A stretch of DNA of 8,293 bases from Cyanobium sp. (GCA_014191535.1 BJHC01000050.1:1-8293), one strand, 5' to 3'. Counted from the stretch's first letter, positions 1 through 6,159 are shown. Notes: a model not told the origin generated them from the sequence alone. Numbers and translations: made by a program.

Positions 1-753
1 CCCTGGCTGGCGGATCTGGCGGGTGCCTGGATCTTCTACAGCGTGTTACCCCTGCCCCCAGGGATCACGCCGCGGCTGGAGCGCATCGCCCGTTTTGCGC
101 CCTGGGTGGGGGCAGTGATCGGCGCGGCTGAAGCGTTGCTGTGGCTCGGGTTGGCACCGGCTGGGCCGTTGGCCCAGATCCCGTTGGTGCTGGCCCTGGG
201 AATCGCCCTGAGCGGCGGCCTGCATCTCGACGGGGCGATGGACACCGCCGATGGCCTGGCGGCGGGACCGCAGCGCTGTCTGGAGGCCATGGACGACAGC
301 CGCGTCGGGGCGAGCGGCGTGCAGGCCCTGTTGCAGGTGCTGCTGCTGCGGGTGGGGGGGCTGGCGCTGCTGGCGGCCTCCGCGCCGGCGGCCCTGGTGT
401 GGGCGGCGGTGTGGGGCCGTGTGGCTCCCCTCATCGCCATGCAGACCTTCCCGTACCTGCGTGGGGAGGCGGGCACGGCTGGCTTTCATCGGCGCCACTG
501 GCGCGGTTGGGTTCGGGAGCTGGCCCCCTCCCTGCTGCTGCTGGGACTGCTCAGCGGTGCGGCCCTGGGTCTGGGGTTGCCCGGCTGGGTGGCCCTGGGC
601 TGGTTGGGGGTGGTTCCAGCGCTGCTGGTGCCCTGGCGGCTGGGTCGACGGCTGGGGGGACACAGCGGCGACAGCTACGGCGCCTGTGTGGAGTGGACCC
701 AGAGCTGGTGCCTGCTGCTGGTGGGGTTGTGTGTGCTGTGGCAGGCCCGTTAG
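1..753 (+). CDS. cobS: Adenosylcobinamide-GDP ribazoletransferase (cobamide synthase), 5' end cut by window
   Basis: CobS is the membrane enzyme that joins adenosylcobinamide-GDP to the lower-ligand nucleotide in the last stage of cobamide synthesis. The frame is open from base 1, and 250 residues are visible before TAG at 751-753. The family is about 250 residues long, so only a few N-terminal residues should be missing. The GTG at 43 is internal, because the residues before it (DLAGAWIFYS) are typical of the conserved CobS N-terminus. The diagnostic acidic motif HLDGAMDTADG lies at visible residues 75-85, with Asp77, Asp81 and Asp84 as expected Mg-nucleotide ligands, followed by MDDSRVGASGV at about 97-107. 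The rest is Leu/Ala/Gly-rich and fits several membrane helices. Known of the group: many cyanobacteria attach adenine and make pseudocobalamin, so the substrate here may be alpha-adenosine phosphate (inference). The 3' end overlaps the convergent kinase gene by 4 bases. Confidence 0.95.
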   Translation, partial: PWLADLAGAWIFYSVLPLPPGITPRLERIARFAPWVGAVIGAAEALLWLGLAPAGPLAQIPLVLALGIALSGGLHLDGAMDTADGLAAGPQRCLEAMDDSRVGASGVQALLQVLLLRVGGLALLAASAPAALVWAAVWGRVAPLIAMQTFPYLRGEAGTAGFHRRHWRGWVRELAPSLLLLGLLSGAALGLGLPGWVALGWLGVVPALLVPWRLGRRLGGHSGDSYGACVEWTQSWCLLLVGLCVLWQAR

Positions 754-1886
754 GGCAACTGCAGGCAGAAGGCATTGCCGCTGCCGGGTAGATCCGGGTT
801 GTGGGGATCCAGGGCCGCCGGTGGCGTCTGCAGGCGCAGGCTGCCGCCGAGCTGCGCCGCCAGCTCCCGGCCGAGGGCCAGCCCCAGGCCACTGCCGGGG
901 CGGCCGGCGCCGGTGCTGCCCCGTTGTCCCCGCTCGAAGATGCGCGTGCGCTCCTCGGCGGGGATTTCCGGGCCGCCGTCCCACACCGCGAGGGTGATGG
1001 CGCCCGCGGCCGCCGGGCAGGGCTGACACAGCAGGCCGATGGGGCCCCCGCTGCGGCTGTAGCGAAAGGCGTTCTCCAGCAGGTTGGCCAGGATTTCGGC
1101 CACGGCGCTGCCATCGCCCTGCCAGGGGGGTAGGGAGGGGCCGGGCCCATACCAGGGCCGGCCCTGGAGCTTGGCGGTGGCGGCGGCCCGCTCCAGCAGG
1201 GGCTGAAGAATCTCGGCCAGCGGTTGGGGCGTGTCCCCCTGCAGGCCGGGGGGCAGCAGCAGCGGTGTGGTGCCGCCGCTGGCGCTCAGGCTCGGGGCCG
1301 CGCCCCCTTGATCGATCGCTTCGATCGCATCGAGGTAGCGGTTGATCTGGCCCTGCTCGTGCAGCAGGTTGTCCACCAGGCTGAGGTTGGCCTCATCGCC
1401 ATCGAGCCGGCGCCGCAGCAGTTGGCCGAAGGTGCGCAGCGCCGCCAGCGGATTGCGCAACTGATGCACCAGCAGGCGCAGTTGGTCTTCCCGGCGGGCG
1501 AGTTCGCGGCCCAGCTGCTGTTGATCCATGTCCAGCCGCAGCGCTTCGGTGAGGCAGCGGGCGGTGGCTTCGAGGCGCGCCTCCAGGGCGGGGGGCCAGG
1601 GCAGCTGGTCGGCATCCACCCGCAGGGCCCCCAGCAGCAGCGAGCCATCCCGCAGCGCCAGCCAGCGCCGCGTGTCGGATTCCGCATCGGCGGGGTCGTC
1701 AGCGCCGTCGCTGCCGTTGGCGCGGAGGGCCAGGGCGGCAGGCCAGTGCCCGATGGCCATCAGCGTGGGGCGACCGTTGTCGCCCGGCAGGGCGGCATAC
1801 ACCACCAGAGCCCTCAGATCGGGACGATCCGTGAATTGGGCAAGCTGCTGGTCCAGCAGGGCCAGAAACCGCTTGGAGACTTGCAT
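750..1886 (-). CDS. Sensor histidine kinase, soluble, possibly of the Hik2/CSK type
   Basis: This is a two-component sensor kinase without visible membrane segments. Starting from ATG at 1886 it has 378 residues; an upstream TTG at 1952 would give 400, and an in-frame TAA at 1968-1970 limits any further extension. In the 400-residue numbering, residues 25-140 form a GAF-like sensor region (recognised by general pattern only). A helix then leads to the H-box LLVHQLRNPLAALRTFGQLL with phospho-accepting His163. The ATPase domain has an N-box (ILANLLENAFRYS, Asn290/Asn294), a G1 box (WDGGPEIP), an F-box (RIFERGQRG) and a G2 box (GSGLGLAL, about 353-360), so it looks catalytically complete. A Pro/Gly/Ser-rich linker spans about 215-245. 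The H-box sequence and the position beside cobS recall the cyanobacterial Hik2 / chloroplast sensor kinase group, which senses photosynthetic redox state and salt and signals to Rre1; this is from memory. No cognate response regulator lies in the window. The start is uncertain, since neither candidate has a Shine-Dalgarno sequence. Confidence 0.9.
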   Translation of the reverse strand: MQVSKRFLALLDQQLAQFTDRPDLRALVVYAALPGDNGRPTLMAIGHWPAALALRANGSDGADDPADAESDTRRWLALRDGSLLLGALRVDADQLPWPPALEARLEATARCLTEALRLDMDQQQLGRELARREDQLRLLVHQLRNPLAALRTFGQLLRRRLDGDEANLSLVDNLLHEQGQINRYLDAIEAIDQGGAAPSLSASGGTTPLLLPPGLQGDTPQPLAEILQPLLERAAATAKLQGRPWYGPGPSLPPWQGDGSAVAEILANLLENAFRYSRSGGPIGLLCQPCPAAAGAITLAVWDGGPEIPAEERTRIFERGQRGSTGAGRPGSGLGLALGRELAAQLGGSLRLQTPPAALDPHNPDLPGSGNAFCLQLP

Positions 1887-1976
1887 CTGAGCGGCGGCTG
1901 GGGAAGGCCTGGATGGGGGCTGTGCCAGAACCTGGCGCAACCGGTGCTCCAAATCCGGGAAAAAGTCTTAAGATTC

Positions 1977-1994
1977 AGGTATCGACCAATACCT
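1977..1994. promoter_or_regulatory. Spaced inverted repeat AGGTAT-N6-ATACCT, candidate operator
   Basis: The half sites AGGTAT (1977-1982) and ATACCT (1989-1994) are perfect inverted copies separated by CGACCA. The centre-to-centre spacing is 12 bp, close to one helical turn, as expected for a dimeric regulator. It lies about 90 bases upstream of the kinase ATG and about 225 upstream of DUF3155, next to a second palindrome TCTTAAGA. I do not recognise it as a named cyanobacterial box (not NtcA GTA-N8-TAC, not HLR1). Its function is inference. Confidence 0.3.
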
Positions 1995-2039
1995 CGCAGT
2001 CCGGGAGCGGGCGGCGCGGCATCAGACCGGAAGCCCTGC

Positions 2040-2055
2040 TTGCAGTTTCCTGCAA
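2040..2055. other. Small hairpin TTGCAG-TTTC-CTGCAA in the upstream region of DUF3155
   Basis: A perfect 6-bp stem encloses a 4-base loop, 163 bases before the DUF3155 ATG. There is no T-run, so it is not an intrinsic terminator. It could be a leader structure if transcription begins upstream of it, or a dyad for DNA binding. A 6-bp stem is short enough to arise by chance. Confidence 0.25.
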
Positions 2056-2218
2056 ACGAGGCTACAGCAGAGGCAGTTGCGTCCCCTGCAGGTTCCGAGT
2101 CCGGTGTCGTGGCATCGGCCCTCCCGGTTGGCAGATGTTTGGGCGTTGCCGAAGCCTGCGGCACGTGTCTGCTGGCTTCTCATCGTTCGTCCTCTTTCCA
2201 TCCCTCCGGGTTCCGTCC

Positions 2219-2590
2219 ATGTCCAAGAAGCGCAAACGCGTCAGCCGCCGGCGTCTCGCCGGTCAGCGCGTGCTGGCCCACGTGGCCACCCACAACCTCG
2301 AAACCGGTGAGCACAAGCCTGTCACCGCTGCTCGCCGCTACATCGCTGAGACCAGCATTGTGCCGCCGGCGATCCTGAACGTCCGTCGCAACGAGCACAC
2401 CACCGATCGCTTCTTCTGGGGCGAGAAGGGCCTGTTCAGCGCCCAGTACGCCGAGGAAAACCACTTCCTGTTCCCCTCCCTGCGCGCCATCGTCGATCGC
2501 ATCGGTGAGGACACCCTGTTCGCCGGTCTGGAGGCCATGGCCGCCGACGACTGGGAAGAAATGGAAGAGTACGAATACGCCTTCGTCTGA
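2219..2590 (+). CDS. DUF3155 family protein, conserved in cyanobacteria
   Basis: A 123-residue protein of unknown function that I recognise as the cyanobacterial DUF3155 family. The conserved core includes KPVTAARRYIA (residues 33-43), IVPPAILNVRRNEHTTDRFFW (about 47-67) and EKGLFSAQYAEENHFLFPSL (69-88). The protein is strongly polarised in charge: residues 3-12 contain eight Lys/Arg (KKRKR..RRR), while the last 14 contain seven Asp/Glu. There is no signal peptide or membrane helix, so it should be cytoplasmic. The basic tail would suit nucleic-acid or ribosome binding, which is inference only. The start is ATG at 2219, because the family begins with this short basic tail; the open frame further upstream lacks protein-like sequence. 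The gene stands alone between a long upstream region and a strong terminator, so it is probably monocistronic. Confidence 0.9.
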   Translation: MSKKRKRVSRRRLAGQRVLAHVATHNLETGEHKPVTAARRYIAETSIVPPAILNVRRNEHTTDRFFWGEKGLFSAQYAEENHFLFPSLRAIVDRIGEDTLFAGLEAMAADDWEEMEEYEYAFV

Positions 2591-2646
2591 ACCCACGGAC
2601 GAACGACGGTTCCCGGCAACCCGGGGGATACCCCCTCTGCCCACTC

Positions 2647-2675
2647 AGCCGGCCCTAAACGGGGCCGGCTTTTTT
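2647..2675 (+). terminator. Intrinsic terminator of the DUF3155 gene
   Basis: A perfect 9-bp GC-rich stem, AGCCGGCCC (2647-2655) with GGGCCGGCT (2662-2670), encloses a 6-base loop and runs into six T's (2670-2675). It lies 57 bases after the DUF3155 stop. A smaller GGGGG-ATA-CCCCC hairpin precedes it at 2623-2635. On the other strand no T-run follows the stem, so it should terminate only + strand transcripts, although it sits just past the end of the convergent esterase gene. Confidence 0.9.
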
Positions 2676-2695
2676 GTGTGCCGACCGCGGCGCGT

Positions 2696-3310
2696 TCAGC
2701 CCTGTGGCGCTGCCGCCAGCCGCCCACGGATGAACTGGCTGATCGGCGTGAGCACGGAGGCATCGATGGTGTGGCCGCCGTTGAAGGCCAGCAGCTGCGG
2801 CTCCCCCCCGGCCCCCTGCAGCAGCTGTTGCAGCTGCGCACTGGCGCCGAATGGCACCACCGGATCCTCGCGGCCATGGCTGAGCAGCACCGGCGGCATG
2901 GCCACTGGCGGCTGCCAGCCCTCATGGGGGTAGCCGCTGCAGGCCACGATCCCCGCCAGGGGCAGGCCGCTGCCCACATCGATGGCCATGGCGCCCCCCT
3001 GGGAAAAGCCCAGCAGCACCGTCTGGGGCAGGGGAACCGACTGGCCCAGGTCTTCAAGCCGCTGCTGCAGCGATTGCCGGGCCGCCGGCAGCTGCCCCCA
3101 ATCGATCGGCTGCAGGCCGTACCACTGCCGGCCCGGGCCATAGGGATGGGGTTCGGGGGCCCGCAGGGCCACCACGCTCACCTCCGGCCCCACCAGCAGT
3201 GGCCCCAGGTCGAGCAGGTCATCGGCGTCGGCCCCCCAGCCATGCAGCAGCACCAGCCGCCGCTCGGCTGAGCTGGGCCCCCGTTGCAGGAGATCGGAGC
3301 GCTGGGTCAT
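2696..3310 (-). CDS. Alpha/beta hydrolase, phospholipase/carboxylesterase (acyl-protein thioesterase-like) family
   Basis: A 204-residue serine hydrolase of the small Abhydrolase_2 type (acyl-protein thioesterase / YpfH-like carboxylesterases). The oxyanion-hole region LLHGWGAD is at residues 21-28 and the nucleophile elbow GFSQGG at 101-106 with Ser103. Asp149 in SHGREDPVVP and His180 in NGGHTI complete a plausible catalytic triad. There is no signal peptide, so it should be cytoplasmic. The frame extends upstream to 3403, but that would run into purH and the added residues are not family-like. ATG at 3308-3310 (MTQRSDLL) gives the usual family length. The true substrate cannot be read from sequence; short-chain esters or acyl-thioesters are typical. 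It diverges from purH with only 58 bases between the starts. Confidence 0.88.
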   Translation of the reverse strand: MTQRSDLLQRGPSSAERRLVLLHGWGADADDLLDLGPLLVGPEVSVVALRAPEPHPYGPGRQWYGLQPIDWGQLPAARQSLQQRLEDLGQSVPLPQTVLLGFSQGGAMAIDVGSGLPLAGIVACSGYPHEGWQPPVAMPPVLLSHGREDPVVPFGASAQLQQLLQGAGGEPQLLAFNGGHTIDASVLTPISQFIRGRLAAAPQG

Positions 3311-3368
3311 CGGCTTACGGCGGAGCGTCTCTGCGTAGGTTGGATTCTCCGCCCCCACCCCTGCTCCC
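3311..3368. promoter_or_regulatory. Short divergent promoter region between esterase and purH
   Basis: Only 58 bases separate the two divergent starts, so both promoters must lie here or inside the opposite coding region. The purH-proximal half (3345-3368) is 21/24 pyrimidine and has no Shine-Dalgarno sequence. I see no clear -10 hexamer and no PurR-like operator. Confidence 0.45.
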
Positions 3369-4922
3369 ATGGCGCCCACGGCCCTGCTCAGCGTGTCGAA
3401 CAAGGAGGGGCTGGTGCCCCTGGCCCAGGGGTTGCTGGCGGCGGGCTACCAGCTGATCTCCAGTGGCGGAACGGCAGCGGCCCTGGCGGCGGCAGGCCTG
3501 CCCGTGACCAAGGTGGCGCAGCACACCGGCGCTCCGGAAATCCTGGGCGGGCGGGTGAAAACCCTGCATCCCCGCATCCACGGCGGCATCCTGGCCAAGC
3601 GGGACGATGCGGCGCATCAGGCGGATCTCGAGGCCCAGGGAATCCCGCCCATCGATGTGGTGGTGGTGAACCTCTACCCCTTCCGCGAAACCATCGCCCG
3701 CCCGGATGTCACCTGGGAGCTGGCGATCGAGAACATCGACATCGGGGGCCCCGCCATGGTGCGCGCCGCCGCCAAGAACCATGCCGATGTGGCGGTGCTG
3801 ACCAGCCCCAGCCAGTACCCGGCCTTCCTCGAGGCCCTGGCCGCCGGAGCCATCAGCTCCGAGCTGCGCCGCCAGCTGGCCCTGGAGGCCTTCCGCCACA
3901 CGGCGGAGTACGACACCGCCATCAGCGGCTGGCTGGGCTCCCAACTCGGTGGTGAGCCCCAGCTGCAGTTGCAGCTGCCGGCCCGCCAGAGCCTGCGCTA
4001 CGGCGAAAACCCCCATCAGCAGGCCACCTGGTTCGCCCAGCCCGGTGCGGGCCTCGGGGCCGGCACGCAGCTGCAGGGCAAGGAGCTCAGTTACAACAAC
4101 ATTCTCGATCTCGAGGCCGCACTCGCCACCGTGCGCGAGTTCGGTTACGGCGGTCAGCCCGCCGGCGGTAACCCCTTCCAGCCGGCGGCGGTGGTGGTGA
4201 AGCACACCAACCCCTGCGGTGTGGCCACCGGCAACGGCAGTGCCCATGCCCTGGAGCGGGCCCTCGATGCCGATCGCGTCTCCGCCTTCGGCGGCATCGT
4301 GGCGATCAACGGCCCGGTGGATGCCGCCACCGCTGGCCATCTCACCAGCCTGTTCCTGGAGTGCGTGGTGGCGCCCGCCTTTGAGCCCGCCGCCCGGGAG
4401 CTGCTGGCCGCCAAGGCCAACCTGCGCTTGCTCGAGCTGGATCCCGCCGCCATCGGGCGGGCCAGCCGCCAGCAGCTGCGCAGCGTGCTCGGCGGGGTGC
4501 TGGTGCAGGACCTTGACGACCAGCCGGTGGAGGAACACGCCTGGCAGGTGGTGAGCCGCCGTTCACCCACCGAGCAGGAGCGCCAGGACCTGGCCTTCGC
4601 CTGGCGGCTGGTGCGTCATGTGCGCTCCAATGCGATCACCGTGGCCCGCGGCGGCCAGAGCCTCGGCATCGGCGCCGGCCAGATGAACCGGGTGGGCTCA
4701 GCCCGCATTGCCCTGGAGACCGCCGGCGACAAGGCCCGTGGCGCGGTGCTGGCCAGTGACGGCTTCTTCCCCTTCGACGACACCGTGCGCCTGGCGGCCC
4801 GAGCCGGGATCACGGCGGTGATCCAACCGGGCGGCAGCGTGCGCGATGCGGATTCGATCGCCGCCTGCGATGAGCTGGGCCTGGCGATGCTGGTGACCGG
4901 CCGGCGCCATTTCCTGCACTGA
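3369..4922 (+). CDS. purH: Bifunctional AICAR formyltransferase / IMP cyclohydrolase
   Basis: PurH performs the last two steps of de novo purine synthesis: it formylates AICAR with 10-formyl-tetrahydrofolate and cyclises FAICAR to IMP. The 517-residue length is normal. The N-terminal MGS-fold cyclohydrolase domain (about 1-145) shows [14 protein letters not shown] (31-36), [16 protein letters not shown] (60-75), VVVNLYPF (98-105) and [18 protein letters not shown] (121-138). The transformylase domain follows, with [10 protein letters not shown] (209-218), [15 protein letters not shown] (237-251), VVKHTNPCG with catalytic Lys278-His279, AFGGIVA (306-312), SNAITVA (420-426), [13 protein letters not shown] (433-445), SDGFFPFDD (463-471) and a C-terminal GRRHFLH. 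ATG at 3369 fits the family N-terminus. The interdomain linker has a Gln-Leu repeat (about 198-203) encoded by the dyad CAGCTGCA-GT-TGCAGCTG at 3960-3977. DUF4079 follows after 57 bases with no clear terminator, so read-through is possible. Confidence 0.97.
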   Translation: MAPTALLSVSNKEGLVPLAQGLLAAGYQLISSGGTAAALAAAGLPVTKVAQHTGAPEILGGRVKTLHPRIHGGILAKRDDAAHQADLEAQGIPPIDVVVVNLYPFRETIARPDVTWELAIENIDIGGPAMVRAAAKNHADVAVLTSPSQYPAFLEALAAGAISSELRRQLALEAFRHTAEYDTAISGWLGSQLGGEPQLQLQLPARQSLRYGENPHQQATWFAQPGAGLGAGTQLQGKELSYNNILDLEAALATVREFGYGGQPAGGNPFQPAAVVVKHTNPCGVATGNGSAHALERALDADRVSAFGGIVAINGPVDAATAGHLTSLFLECVVAPAFEPAARELLAAKANLRLLELDPAAIGRASRQQLRSVLGGVLVQDLDDQPVEEHAWQVVSRRSPTEQERQDLAFAWRLVRHVRSNAITVARGGQSLGIGAGQMNRVGSARIALETAGDKARGAVLASDGFFPFDDTVRLAARAGITAVIQPGGSVRDADSIAACDELGLAMLVTGRRHFLH

Positions 4923-4979
4923 GGCCCCGGCCTGAGGCTGTAGCTTCGCTGCCAAGACATCGCTCCAGGCCCTTTCCCC

Positions 4980-5444
4980 ATGCCGGAAGCCCTCGCCTTC
5001 AACCTCAATTTCCTGCATCCGCTGGCGATGTGGGCCCTGCTGGCCCTCACCGGCTACGCCCTGTTCCTGGGCATCAAGGCCAAGAAGACCCGCACCGCTG
5101 ACGCGGAAACCCGCAAGCAGCTGATCAAGGGGCAGTTCGCCAAACGCCATTACCTGTTCGGCAGTGCCGTGCTGGCCGTGATGGTGCTGGGCACCTTCGG
5201 CGGCATGGCCGTCACCTACGTGAACAACGGCAAGCTGTTCGTGGGGCCGCACCTGCTGGTGGGCATCGCCATGACCACCATGCTGGTGCTGGCTGCGGCC
5301 CTCTCCCCGCTGATGCAGCAGGGCAACCTGATCGCCCGCAAGCTGCACGTGGGCCTGAACATGGGGGTGTTCACGCTGTTCCTGTGGCAGGCCGTCACCG
5401 GCATGCAGATCGTGAACAAGATCTGGGAGAACCGGCCCGCCTGA
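4980..5444 (+). CDS. DUF4079 family four-helix membrane protein
   Basis: A 154-residue integral membrane protein that I recognise as the cyanobacterial DUF4079 family, function unknown. Four hydrophobic segments are visible, at about residues 12-31, 58-80, 89-109 and 122-141. A charged loop between the first two (IKAKKTRTADAETRKQLIKG) is probably on one face of the membrane. The only four histidines (13, 57, 91 and 123) fall one per helix, near the helix ends. Such a layout recalls cytochrome b561-like proteins that ligate haem with paired histidines; haem binding here is inference. There is no signal peptide. ATG at 4980 is preceded by a ten-base run of C/T rather than a Shine-Dalgarno sequence. 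It follows purH by 57 bases on the same strand and may share its transcript. It ends in a hairpin that covers its stop codon. Confidence 0.85.
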   Translation: MPEALAFNLNFLHPLAMWALLALTGYALFLGIKAKKTRTADAETRKQLIKGQFAKRHYLFGSAVLAVMVLGTFGGMAVTYVNNGKLFVGPHLLVGIAMTTMLVLAAALSPLMQQGNLIARKLHVGLNMGVFTLFLWQAVTGMQIVNKIWENRPA

Positions 5445-5459
5445 GGCGGCCGGCCTTTT
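5432..5459 (+). terminator. Probable intrinsic terminator overlapping the DUF4079 stop codon
   Basis: CCGGCCCGCC (5432-5441) pairs with GGCGGCCGG (5445-5453) with one bulged C. The three-base loop is the TGA stop codon itself. CC and four T's (5456-5459) follow. An alternative pairing, GGCGG (5445-5449) with CCGCC (5461-5465), leads into a second four-T run. The T-runs are short, so efficiency is uncertain, but the position between convergent genes (24 bases between stop codons) makes a terminator likely. Confidence 0.6.
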
Positions 5460-5468
5460 GCCGCCCTT

Positions 5469-6068
5469 TTAGAACTGCGCCCGCCTGCGTGGCGGGCAGT
5501 CCAGCCCATGGGTGGCGTGGAAGTCTTCCTGCACCTTCCAGGTGAGGCGCCGGGAGATCTGGCGCACGATCTGCCGCAGTAGGTGGTCGCCGCTGGTTTG
5601 CACCAGGGATTCCGGCAGCAGCCCGATCACCGCAGGCAGCCGGATCCAGACGCTGAGATCCAGCTCCCAGCGCACATCCGTGTGAGGCGCCTCGGCGTCT
5701 TGCTCTTCCAGCCGCAGAGCGGCGTTGAATTCCACGTCGTACAGATCCCGCAGGCCCGGCTCGAACTGCTCGGGCGGCACGGTGCAGATGCGGTAAACCC
5801 CGCGGCTCTGGGGCAGCAGCTCCAGGCCGATGGTGGGCTCCACCTCAAAGCCGAAATTGCCGAAACGGCCCAGGGTGAGCACGTAGCCATTGCGGCCCAG
5901 GGGCTCCACCTGCATCGGGGCGGCGCAGCGGCGGAACCAGCCTTCGTGGTGGTCGAGGTAGTGCGCCACCGTGCTGGCCGGCGCCCGCATCTCCATCAGA
6001 TCGGCGAAGTGGCTGGTGTAACAGCGCACGCGGCTGTCCTCGCTGTGGCGCAGGGCCAGCGTGGCCAT
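5469..6068 (-). CDS. DUF1997 family protein, conserved in cyanobacteria and plastids
   Basis: A 199-residue protein of the DUF1997 family, found in cyanobacteria and also in plant proteins; function unknown to me. Family-like stretches, counted from the ATG, are TLGRFGNFGFEVEPTIGLELLP (about 65-86), the VRWELDLSVWIRLP strand region (about 131-144) and a conserved C-terminal helix LLRQIVRQISRRLTWKVQEDFH (about 163-184). The alternation of strands followed by a long C-terminal helix resembles START/SRPBCC-like lipid- or pigment-binding folds, which is inference. There is no signal peptide or membrane helix. ATG at 6066-6068 is preferred; in-frame GTG (6095) and TTG (6107) lie further upstream. 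It is the third - strand gene after sfsA and ispH, but a 133-base gap suggests its own promoter, and a partial RpaB-type box lies about 75 bases upstream of the ATG. Confidence 0.85.
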   Translation of the reverse strand: MATLALRHSEDSRVRCYTSHFADLMEMRAPASTVAHYLDHHEGWFRRCAAPMQVEPLGRNGYVLTLGRFGNFGFEVEPTIGLELLPQSRGVYRICTVPPEQFEPGLRDLYDVEFNAALRLEEQDAEAPHTDVRWELDLSVWIRLPAVIGLLPESLVQTSGDHLLRQIVRQISRRLTWKVQEDFHATHGLDCPPRRRAQF

Positions 6069-6141
6069 TCGGGGCTCGCTACGGGGATCAGACACCGATG
6101 AGATCAATGCGGTCGGTGCTCCCCGGAGACGATCAACACTT

Positions 6142-6159
6142 CGCGTGAACCAATGTAAA
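6142..6159 (-). promoter_or_regulatory. Candidate HLR1 (RpaB-binding) box upstream of the DUF1997 gene
   Basis: On the - strand the sequence TTTACATTGGTTCACGCG can be set against the HLR1 consensus (G/T)TTACA(T/A)(T/A)-N2-(G/T)TTACA(T/A)(T/A). The first half matches 8/8, the spacer is 2 bases, and the second half matches 4/8. TTTACATT is rare-looking in such GC-rich DNA, and it sits in the intergenic gap 73 bases before the ATG. RpaB is the essential cyanobacterial regulator, working with the kinase NblS, that controls high-light genes. Binding here is inference. The degenerate second half is the main weakness. Confidence 0.35.

Larger units (their letters stand above)
1887..2218. promoter_or_regulatory. 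Divergent intergenic region between histidine kinase and DUF3155 gene
   Basis: This gap of about 330 bases should hold the promoters of both divergent genes. It contains an AT-rich patch at about 1951-1994, unusual against the GC-rich background. That patch carries the palindrome TCTTAAGA (1966-1973) and a spaced dyad (1977-1994); a small hairpin follows at 2040-2055. The last 28 bases before the DUF3155 ATG (2191-2218) are 23/28 pyrimidine and contain no Shine-Dalgarno sequence. No convincing -10/-35 pair could be picked on either strand. The DUF3155 frame happens to stay open upstream to at least 1913, but that stretch has no recognisable protein signature and I treat it as non-coding. Confidence 0.5.

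Noticed and set aside
46..1029. Long - strand open frame (327 aa) across cobS and the kinase 3' end
   Set aside because: It is antisense to cobS and out of frame with the kinase, rich in Gln/Pro/Arg/His without protein-like patterning. High GC removes stop codons by chance.
1913..2218. N-terminal extension of DUF3155 by about 100 residues (open in frame)
   Set aside because: The extension is Gly/Arg/Ser/Cys-rich with no conservation that I recognise, while the family begins with the basic MSKKRKR tail.
1224..2378. Long + strand open frame (384 aa) antisense to the kinase and into DUF3155
   Set aside because: Gln/Gly/Arg-rich shadow composition, no motif, and it overlaps two genes with strong family signatures.
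3960..3977. Perfect dyad CAGCTGCA-GT-TGCAGCTG within purH
   Set aside because: It is explained by a Gln-Leu repeat in the flexible interdomain linker; CAG/CTG codons are self-complementary. Unlikely to be a regulatory site.
3315..4538. 407-aa - strand open frame opposite purH
   Set aside because: Purely antisense to unambiguous PurH domains; His/Gly/Gln-rich shadow of GC-rich codons.
4922..4933. Dyad AGGCC-CC-GGCCT just after the purH stop as a terminator
   Set aside because: The 2-base loop is too tight and no T-run follows; more likely a chance GC palindrome.
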